A stretch of 64,000 bases of DNA from Sphingomonas metalli (GTDB taxonomy: Bacteria > Pseudomonadota > Alphaproteobacteria > Sphingomonadales > Sphingomonadaceae): positions 298,337-362,336 of the forward strand of contig NZ_BMIH01000004.1 of assembly GCF_014641735.1 (NCBI RefSeq). The letters are read 5' to 3'. The notes under the pieces are model-generated. The model was not told where the DNA came from. It did not search any database and worked only from the letters and a program-made list of their open reading frames with translations. Of the stretch, positions 58,566 to 64,000 are shown one piece after another; positions within the stretch are counted from its first letter, which is position 1, and each line of letters starts with the position of its first letter. Position numbers and translations under genes: made by a program.

Positions 58566-61042
58566 CAGCCCCTCACGATGTTGGTCATCGCGAGCATCTC
58601 CTCTTCGCCGCCGCGCGTGAAGCGCAGCTCGTCCAGTGCGATGAGGAGGTCGCGGAGCGTCGCCATATCCGACCGGGCGAGAGCGGAGCGTCCCTGCTGG
58701 ATCAGCGCGTCGTAGCGCGCCTGGTCGATGAACTGCTCCGGGCTGCGCGACAGCCAGTGGAAGCGCTCGACGATGAACTCGTCGGACCGCCACAGCGCCG
58801 CGATATTCTTCGACCGCAGCTCGGAGAGATGCGCCTCGAAGTCGGTGCCGTTCGCGTCGATCGAATGCTGCGCCGTCCGCACCAGCGCATCGAACGCCTT
58901 GGCTTCCTCGGGACGAGCGAACTCGCGTCCCCAGCCGTCGAAGTTCGCAACGATCCCATCGAGATCGATCTGGCGAATGACCTTCAGATGATCCTTGCGG
59001 ACCTGCGAGATGTCGCGGCGCGCAGCGCGGATCTCGTCGAGGGCCTGCTTGGTCTCCTCGGGTTCGGCACGGTCGACATCGAGGCTCGCCGCCGTGGCGA
59101 TCCGGTCCCGGATCGCGCCGACCCTGGGATCGTCGATGTGCCTGCCGAACTCGTCGAGCCGTCCGATCGTCGCCTGCGCCTCGACGGCCACCAGGCCCGC
59201 CGCCTGCGCATAGTCGAGCTGCGCATCCTGCCGTGCGTAGTAGTTGTGACCGCTGTCAAAAAAGCCGCGAATTTCGTCAACCGATACACCGAGACGAACC
59301 GTTCCAGCATCAGTGATCTCGTACTCGCACCGTATTTCCGATCCCACCGAGATCATCCCGTCCTCGAAGTCGGATCCCGACACTCGGAAGGTGCCGATGA
59401 ATACGTTGTCCTCGACGGGCTCGCGGATGTCGCCTTCCCATAGCTTGAAGTTCAGCGCACCGGGACTTCCGGCTCGGAGCGCCTCGCCAGCTCTGAACTT
59501 CGCGACCCCCTTCTTCGGGAGCGGATCACCAGCACGAACGAGCGGAACCAGCACAGTGGGCCCGCCACGCCCCTCGAGCGCCTCGACACTGATTGTGTGC
59601 GAGGCCGGGATGGCATCGATCAACGCGGCCGTCCTGCTGATGACAATGCGATCGTTGGCGATCCCCACCGGACCACCGCTCGCGTCGAAGACGAAGACGC
59701 GGAAGCCGTTCTCGCCGGGCTTGGCCAGCGGCAGGTCAATGGCCGCCCCTTCCTTCAACTCCTTGCGGCCGGAGGACCAGCCCGTGTCGAGGCTGTCGAC
59801 CTGGAACTCACCGGTGGAAGCGCCCACCTTGCGCGCGACGATTCGCGCCGAGGCGTCCGGCGTGCGCGCGACGAACGAGAACTCGAGACCGGTGGCCGAC
59901 AGGGAGCTGCGCGATGCCTTGCGACCTCGGCTCTGCGTGGACCAGTCGATCGACTCGGCGAAGATGGCCGCGCCCTCTGCGACCGCCGTCATTGGGTTCA
60001 CGTCGGTGGAGGCGGCGATCCCGAGCTCGAACGCCACCTTGTCGCGCAGCGGCTTGTATTGCGTGGGACCGCCTACGAAGACTACCCGGTCGACGTCGTG
60101 TGCGCTGATGCCGGCCTGGTCGAGCGTGGCGCGCGCGGACTTGATCGCTTCGTCGAGGATGGGCTCTATCAGTCGGTCGAGAGCGGCACGATCGATCGGG
60201 ATGTCGAAATAGATGTCGTCGCCACGATCGTCGCGGACCCTGATCTCGGTCTCCTCCATGGCGATCACGGCGTCTTCGGCGCGGGACAGCGAGATCTTCG
60301 CCTTCTCGGCCGCCCACGTCGCCAAGCGGACCAGCGACGTATAGCGCTTGTCCGAGGCGAAGCCCTCGGGGAGATCGAACGTCTCGACGAGCCAAGGCTT
60401 GACCACTTCGTCCATCAGCGCCCGGTCGATGTCGCGACCGCCGCACATCTCGACGCCACCGTGCGCGAGGAGGCTCACACGGCCCTTCATGCTCTGTGCG
60501 ATGGCGATGTCCAGCGTTCCGCCGCCGAGATCGAAGACGAGGAACGTGCCATCGCGGTTGCGCTGGCGCATGACGCTCATGACGGCCGCCACCGGCTCCT
60601 GCATCAGCGCAACGCGCCCGATGCCCGCCGACTCCGCCGCGGCAAGGGTCGCATCCTTCTGCATCTGGTTAAACGCGGCTGGCACGGTGATGACGGTTCC
60701 GGTGTCACCGTCGCGCCGCATCGTCTCCGGGAGGTAGCCGAAGACCGTGCGCAGCACTTCCGCCGAGCATTCCTCCGGCGTCATAACCTTGTCGACGGCA
60801 GACAGCCGGACCGGCGTGCTCGTCCCCATCATGCGCTTGAACAGCGTGGCGGCATTCTCCGGGCTCCGCGCGGCGCCGTCATAGGCGCGCGATCCCACGA
60901 ACTTGTTGCCGCGCCGGTCGATCAGGATCGCCGAGGGCGTGACGTCGTGCTGGTCCGGGCTCTTGTAGAGGACCACATTCTCGCCGTCGTAGCTTGCGAT
61001 GGCGCTATTGGTCGTGCCGAGATCGATGCCTACGTATTCCAT
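58565..61042 (-). CDS. Hsp70 (DnaK-like) protein of the cargo operon
   Basis: An 825-residue Hsp70, longer than DnaK (about 640). The nucleotide-binding domain is intact: MEYVGIDLGTTNSAIASYDG, TVITVPAAFNQMQKDATLAA, FLVFDLGGGTLDIAI and VVFVGGPTQYKPLRDKVAFE. After it the substrate-binding region is replaced by beta-rich domains (residues 390-570) and a long helical C-terminus (590-825). There is no EEVD-like or DnaK C-terminal tail. It stands in an operon with AAA+, J-like and possible GrpE-like proteins, so it looks like a dedicated chaperone set rather than the housekeeping one. Confidence 0.9.
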   Translation of the reverse strand: MEYVGIDLGTTNSAIASYDGENVVLYKSPDQHDVTPSAILIDRRGNKFVGSRAYDGAARSPENAATLFKRMMGTSTPVRLSAVDKVMTPEECSAEVLRTVFGYLPETMRRDGDTGTVITVPAAFNQMQKDATLAAAESAGIGRVALMQEPVAAVMSVMRQRNRDGTFLVFDLGGGTLDIAIAQSMKGRVSLLAHGGVEMCGGRDIDRALMDEVVKPWLVETFDLPEGFASDKRYTSLVRLATWAAEKAKISLSRAEDAVIAMEETEIRVRDDRGDDIYFDIPIDRAALDRLIEPILDEAIKSARATLDQAGISAHDVDRVVFVGGPTQYKPLRDKVAFELGIAASTDVNPMTAVAEGAAIFAESIDWSTQSRGRKASRSSLSATGLEFSFVARTPDASARIVARKVGASTGEFQVDSLDTGWSSGRKELKEGAAIDLPLAKPGENGFRVFVFDASGGPVGIANDRIVISRTAALIDAIPASHTISVEALEGRGGPTVLVPLVRAGDPLPKKGVAKFRAGEALRAGSPGALNFKLWEGDIREPVEDNVFIGTFRVSGSDFEDGMISVGSEIRCEYEITDAGTVRLGVSVDEIRGFFDSGHNYYARQDAQLDYAQAAGLVAVEAQATIGRLDEFGRHIDDPRVGAIRDRIATAASLDVDRAEPEETKQALDEIRAARRDISQVRKDHLKVIRQIDLDGIVANFDGWGREFARPEEAKAFDALVRTAQHSIDANGTDFEAHLSELRSKNIAALWRSDEFIVERFHWLSRSPEQFIDQARYDALIQQGRSALARSDMATLRDLLIALDELRFTRGGEEEMLAMTNIVRG

Positions 61043-61046
61043 TGGT

Positions 61047-61397
61047 CTAGTTCCTGAGCATCATTGTGCCGGTGCGACGGACCCCATCGGGTCCCATCAC
61101 GATCGGCTCCATCATCTGATCGACATAGAGGGTGTCTTCCGGACCGAAGTCGGCCGCGTTGAGCGCCGTCGCCGCCATGCCGGTGTCATATGGCTGCCCA
61201 TCCAGCGTCACGAGTCGAAGCCCGAGTGGCGCCAGACTGTCGTCGAGCTTCCGTTGAAAGTAGCGGACCTGGTTGGACTGGCGCCCTGCCGCACGGATGT
61301 CGCTGGCATCGATCGAGCGCTGAAATATGCGGCACAGTCGCCAACTCTCAACCGCGAGGTTGATGAGCAGGTCCTCGGTATCGACTGCTTCTTCCAT
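61047..61397 (-). CDS. Small protein, possibly GrpE-like
   Basis: A 116-residue protein upstream of the Hsp70 gene (4-bp gap). The N-terminal half is one long helix (LLINLAVESWRLCRIFQRSI through VRYFQRKLDDSLAPLG). The C-terminal half LVTLDGQPYDTGMAATALNA and DTLYVDQMMEPIVMGPDGVR resembles in layout the beta domain of GrpE (Gly-x-Pro-Phe-Asp, then a strand pair ending with a conserved Arg). It could be a nucleotide exchange factor for the Hsp70; this is inference. The ATG at 61397 with AAAAGGGGGCTT before it was chosen; an upstream TTG at 61472 is open but lacks a ribosome site. Confidence 0.55.
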   Translation of the reverse strand: MEEAVDTEDLLINLAVESWRLCRIFQRSIDASDIRAAGRQSNQVRYFQRKLDDSLAPLGLRLVTLDGQPYDTGMAATALNAADFGPEDTLYVDQMMEPIVMGPDGVRRTGTMMLRN

Positions 61398-61487
61398 AAG
61401 CCCCCTTTTGGAGCTCGCGACGACATTCGGCTCCTCGATTTCGGTTGTAGGATGGAGTTCAAGATGCGCCAAGCGCAGCCAAAAACT

Positions 61488-61808
61488 TCAGGAATTGGGC
61501 GTGGGCGCCCGCTTGGCGAGTTGCTGAGCGCCATGATCCCCGATGCCTCGCCCCTGCGCCAGATCGGCGACGGTCGGGACCTGCATCCAGTCCACGCCGA
61601 TCGCCGCCATCGCCTGCAGGAAGAAGACAAAGGTGAACCGGCCGCGCGACACCTTGTTCTTGATGGCCGCCTCGGTCTCTGCGATCCCGATGGCATCCAG
61701 GGCTTCGACCAGACGGGCGTAGCTGATGCCTTTGCGCATGAGTTCGGCCCGCAACATGTTTCGCGCCAGAGCTTCCCAATCAGCGCCGCCAATCGTCCCC
61801 TCTGTCAT
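61488..61808 (-). CDS. DUF6471-like small protein
   Basis: A 106-residue protein with the pattern WEALARNMLRAELMRKGISY, then ARLVEALDAIGIAETEAAIK and NKVSRGRFTFVFFLQAMAAI. This matches my memory of DUF6471, a helix-turn-helix-like family found with mobile DNA. It would be the regulator and first gene of the cargo operon. It is divergent from the transposase (97 bp between starts), so one intergenic region may control both. Confidence 0.7.
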   Translation of the reverse strand: MTEGTIGGADWEALARNMLRAELMRKGISYARLVEALDAIGIAETEAAIKNKVSRGRFTFVFFLQAMAAIGVDWMQVPTVADLAQGRGIGDHGAQQLAKRAPTPNS

Positions 61809-61905
61809 GCCAACACCGTAAGGTCGTATCGAATGTGATAATCAGGGTATCGCATATGGCACCTTTTGCTTGCAATGCCACCTTCGCGGTGTCATATACG
61901 AGACT

Positions 61906-62982
61906 ATGGATAGCGCGAGCGATACCGGAAAGGCAAGGCGAACGCGTAATGCGTCTGGCTCGCATTTTCGGCAGTCGAAGGCCTGGCGCACGTTCCCGCT
62001 GTCCAAGCTCGAGAAGATTACGGAAGAGGATGCCGAGACGCTGTTCCGAAAGATGCGCTGGCCGGCGACCGATGGCGAGCCCGTCTGTCCTTGGTGCGGC
62101 TCACACGAGCACTGGTATCTGGCGAACCAGCGTCGCTGGAAGTGCAAGGAGGCAAGCTGTCGGAAGCAGTTCTCCATCACGAGCGGCACGCCGCTCGCGC
62201 ACCACAAGCTCAGCTTCAAGCAGATGCTGTCCGCGGCGCGCTCGTTCACGAAGGGGGCCAAGGGCAACAATGCCATCGACCTGACCGCGGACGTCGATTT
62301 CGAATACAAGACCGGCTATGTGCTTCAGCAGAAGTATCGCGAGGGCATCCTGCACTCCATGCGGGACGAACGCCTCACCGGTGAAGTCGAGATCGATGGC
62401 GGATGGTTCGGGGGCTACATCAAGCCCGAGAACCGCAAGATCAATCGCGTCGATCGTCGCCTGAAGGCCAATCTCAACGGCAAGCGGCGCGTCGTCGTCG
62501 GTGCCCGCGAGCGCAGGGACGGCGGCCGGATGATCGTCGGTGTGTTTGACACCGAGGACCAGGCCTGCGCATGGCTCTCCGAAAGCATCGACATCATGGC
62601 GACGGTGTATGCCGACGAAGCGCCCGCGTGGGACGATCTTCACGCCACGCACGACGTGAAGCGGGTCAACCATTCCGAGCTCTACGCGACGGGTGACAAA
62701 AACATCATCAACACGAACCAGATGGAGAGCTTTTTCTCCCGCCTGCGCCGCATGGAAACCGGGACGCACCACCACATCGCAGGCCGCTACCTGCTGCGAT
62801 ACGCCAGTGACGGGGCGTGGCGCGAGGTGAAGAGCCGCGTCGATCACCTCACCCAGACTCATGATCTCCTGAAGGCCGTCCTTGCGGCACCTCAATCCAG
62901 GTCGTTCTCGGGATACTGGCAGCGCGGCAGCGCGAACCATGTGGACAGCCTGTTCGGAGACATATTCGCGGGCCTCCACTGA
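61906..62982 (+). CDS. IS1595 family (ISXO2-like) transposase
   Basis: A 358-residue transposase. The N-terminal zinc ribbon is CPWCGSHEHWYLANQRRWKC followed by CRKQFS. The catalytic domain of the ISXO2-like type has VEIDGGWFGGYIKPEN (first Asp), VYADEAPAWDDLHATHDVKRVNHS (second Asp) and NTNQMESFFSRLRRM (Asn and Glu). The GTHHHIAGRYLLRYASDGAW block is conserved in the family. The ATG at 61906 (MDSASDTGK) was chosen over 61870. It is the only transposase in the element and should act on the 25-bp ends. Confidence 0.95.
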   Translation: MDSASDTGKARRTRNASGSHFRQSKAWRTFPLSKLEKITEEDAETLFRKMRWPATDGEPVCPWCGSHEHWYLANQRRWKCKEASCRKQFSITSGTPLAHHKLSFKQMLSAARSFTKGAKGNNAIDLTADVDFEYKTGYVLQQKYREGILHSMRDERLTGEVEIDGGWFGGYIKPENRKINRVDRRLKANLNGKRRVVVGARERRDGGRMIVGVFDTEDQACAWLSESIDIMATVYADEAPAWDDLHATHDVKRVNHSELYATGDKNIINTNQMESFFSRLRRMETGTHHHIAGRYLLRYASDGAWREVKSRVDHLTQTHDLLKAVLAAPQSRSFSGYWQRGSANHVDSLFGDIFAGLH

Positions 62983-62987
62983 CCGGG

Positions 62988-63479
62988 TCAGTGGCGAGAC
63001 ACGATGTTCCATTTCCGCGCGAAGGCAGCCCCGTCGTGGGCGACGATGTTCTTCTTGGCTTTTTGTCTTAGCGTTGAGTCCACAGAGTTCCTGATCCGCT
63101 GACGCGTCTGTGGATCTACCTCGCCGACACCTTCCTGAGCTAGAAGCCGATCGGTGATCTCGCTGATCGTGAGCGGCACACCGGCCTGACGCATGACGTC
63201 GAGGGCTGTCTTGCTGATACGACCGATGCCAACGGGCGCCTTGTGGACGTTCGGGCGGACTGCCTTGACCTTTGCAGGTACCCAGGCCGGGTCTATCTCT
63301 TTCAGCAGCTCCTCGGCGCATTCGAGCAGGCGTTCGATCCGCTGCGTCCGGGCGCTCAACGTCGGCAACAGTTCGAAGAGGGACTGGATCTTCGCGACCT
63401 CGCCCTGCTTGTCCTTCAGTTCGCCCGCTAGCAGCGCATACTTGCGCTCAAGCGCGTGCTTCAGGTTCGTCTGGCCCAC
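62988..63479 (-). CDS. Hypothetical protein with winged-helix-like C-terminus
   Basis: A 163-residue protein convergent with the transposase (5 bp apart) and ending 65 bp before the right terminal repeat. The N-terminal half is a coiled coil (HALERKYALLAGELKDKQGE; TQRIERLLECAEELLKEIDP). The C-terminal half looks like a winged helix (ISKTALDVMRQAGVPLTISE; ITDRLLAQEGVGEVDPQTRQ; RIRNSVDSTLRQKAKKN). Similar small genes accompany IS1595-type transposases as passengers. A role in transposition or its control is possible. Confidence 0.7.
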   Translation of the reverse strand: MGQTNLKHALERKYALLAGELKDKQGEVAKIQSLFELLPTLSARTQRIERLLECAEELLKEIDPAWVPAKVKAVRPNVHKAPVGIGRISKTALDVMRQAGVPLTISEITDRLLAQEGVGEVDPQTRQRIRNSVDSTLRQKAKKNIVAHDGAAFARKWNIVSRH

Positions 63480-63543
63480 CGTGTCTCATCCTGCCTCAGC
63501 CTTGATCAAGCGAGATGGAATGGCACGGGGGCGTTAAAAATCC

Positions 63544-63568
63544 TTGGTTCAGCTGCGACATTATGCCG
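63544..63568 (-). repeat. Right terminal inverted repeat, 25 bp
   Basis: Exact reverse complement of 51242-51266 over 25 bases; the match stops at the next inner base on both sides. It ends TTATGCCG at the outer tip. Confidence 0.95.
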
Positions 63569-63576
63569 CGAATACG
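63569..63576. repeat. Target site duplication, right copy
   Basis: CGAATACG, identical to 51234-51241, directly outside the right terminal repeat. Deleting the transposon and one copy restores one reading frame across the site. Confidence 0.95.
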
Positions 63577-63953
63577 CTGACGTGCGGGGGCGCCTGTTCG
63601 CCGGCATATCCGCACATCCGCATATCGTATTCGTTCACGACAGCTTCTACGGAAACACGAGGCAGGACGAGGGTGCCGACGAGGCGTCTACCGAAGGGGA
63701 CCACGACGACTGGTTCGGAGACGACTACTTCAAGCCGCTGAGCGACGACGTCACAGCACTAGTCACAGACCTGTTGGACCGGCACGACGTCCAGGTCGTC
63801 CCCTATGAACGCAACGTCGAGATAAACGTGCTCGCCGCGAGCTTCGTCGACGAGCAGCAGCGCAACGTGCTCTTCCGCTTCTACGTGCCAAAGGGGAAGG
63901 CATGGGCCCGGGTGTCAACGGCGGAGCAAAATCCGGCCACGGTGGCGGTGTAA
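63576..63953 (+). pseudogene. Split gene, 3' part
   Basis: The 126 codons read ADVRGRLFAGISAHPHIVFV, then DSFYG, an acidic stretch DDWFGDDYFKPLSDDVTALV, and LLDRHDVQVVPYERNVEINV to NVLFRFYVPKGKAWARVSTA and a TAA stop. The frame joins the 5' part exactly at the target duplication. It has no start of its own outside the transposon. The open frame that begins inside the element at 63456 is a chimera. After the stop, an ATG at 63978 may begin another gene that runs out of the window. Confidence 0.8.
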
Positions 63954-64000
63954 AAGTAGGCCAGCGGTCGAGGCGTGATGACGACATGGAAAGGGCCCCG

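Larger units (their letters stand above)
51242..63568. mobile_element. 12.3-kb IS1595 (ISXO2-like) transposon with chaperone-helicase cargo
   Basis: The 12,327-bp element has perfect 25-bp terminal inverted repeats (51242-51266 and 63544-63568) flanked by the 8-bp duplication CGAATACG. It encodes an IS1595-type transposase near its right end, a small gene on each side of it, and a seven-gene minus-strand cargo operon. Perfect repeats and duplication indicate recent insertion. Elements of this family are often 0.7-3 kb, so this is a large, cargo-carrying form. It landed inside the small gene whose halves lie at 51007-51240 and 63576-63953. Confidence 0.95.
9455..64000. mobile_element. Genomic island at tRNA-Ser, left part
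   Basis: From the 3' end of tRNA-Ser to the window edge there is no core gene that I recognise. A tyrosine integrase is adjacent to the tRNA, followed by recombinases, regulators, nucleases, defence-type genes and a complete transposon. Coding style also differs, with very frequent GTG and TTG starts nested in stop codons. I searched by eye for a second copy of the tRNA 3' end (GGGTTCGAATCCCTCCCGC) and did not find one, so the right boundary lies beyond 64,000. Confidence 0.7.

Noticed and set aside
63456..63953. A 165-codon open frame crossing the right end of the transposon
   Set aside because: Its start lies inside the element, within the region upstream of the passenger gene. Only codons after 63576 belong to the interrupted gene.
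1..64000. CRISPR array or cas genes
   Set aside because: No regularly spaced repeats and no Cas motifs were seen anywhere in the window.

Overview
The window looks like chromosomal DNA of a sphingomonad (Alphaproteobacteria, Sphingomonas-like). It is GC-rich, and its first 9.4 kb carries ordinary housekeeping genes: the block yacG, RNase E/G, maf, infA, then glmS, rpmJ, tRNA-Phe and tRNA-Ser. It also carries 96-bp intergenic repeats beginning CGTCATCCCGGAC. From tRNA-Ser(GGA) at 9364-9454 onward the character changes completely. A P4-type integrase at 9622 follows the tRNA, and everything to the right edge is accessory DNA. I read it as a tRNA-Ser-integrated genomic island whose right end lies beyond the window.

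Island layout. (a) 9.6-13.1 kb: integrase, an AlpA-like DNA-binding protein, a frameshifted small gene and a hypothetical gene. (b) 13.6-14.7 kb: a histidine-kinase-like remnant and a frameshifted partner gene. (c) 14.65-18.97 kb: two large tyrosine recombinases plus a coiled-coil protein with 4-bp overlaps, resembling the Tn554 tnpA-tnpB-tnpC arrangement. (d) 19.1-24.3 kb: DEDD exonuclease-like, MerR-like and XRE-type proteins, a TM0106-type RecB-like nuclease and a HWE/HisKA_2-like kinase. The kinase at 24.3 kb and the kinase-like gene at 13.6 kb share a palindrome just upstream. (e) 24.5-27.3 kb: a Gabija-like pair (OLD/TOPRIM nuclease plus UvrD-like helicase). (f) 27.4-39.1 kb: a four-gene operon joined by GTGA/TTGA overlaps. 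It encodes a ClpB-like AAA+ unfoldase, a radical SAM activase-like protein, a 2090-residue zinc-ribbon/pseudokinase/SF1 helicase/Vsr-like nuclease fusion and an alanine-rich helical protein. (g) 39.3-44.5 kb: an SH3-type membrane protein and an SbcCD/YhaN-like operon. (h) 44.6-50.9 kb: a methyltransferase-HNH fusion with an HNH partner, another HNH-like protein, a proteasome-like Ntn hydrolase and a PLD-family protein.

(i) 51,242-63,568: a complete 12,327-bp transposon of the IS1595 (ISXO2-like) type. It has perfect 25-bp terminal inverted repeats and a perfect 8-bp target duplication (CGAATACG). It interrupts a small gene whose two halves rejoin in frame when the element and one target copy are removed. 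Besides the transposase it carries an operon of chaperone-like and helicase genes: a DUF6471-like protein, a possible GrpE-like protein, an Hsp70, an AAA+ ATPase, a membrane protein, a J-like protein, an unknown protein and a UvrD helicase with zinc ribbons.

The two best candidates for undescribed systems are the AAA+/radical-SAM/pseudokinase-helicase-nuclease operon (29-39 kb) and the Hsp70-AAA-helicase cargo of the transposon (51-63 kb). Both sit in what looks like a defence island. A defence role is inference from domain content and neighbours; nothing in the sequence alone proves it.
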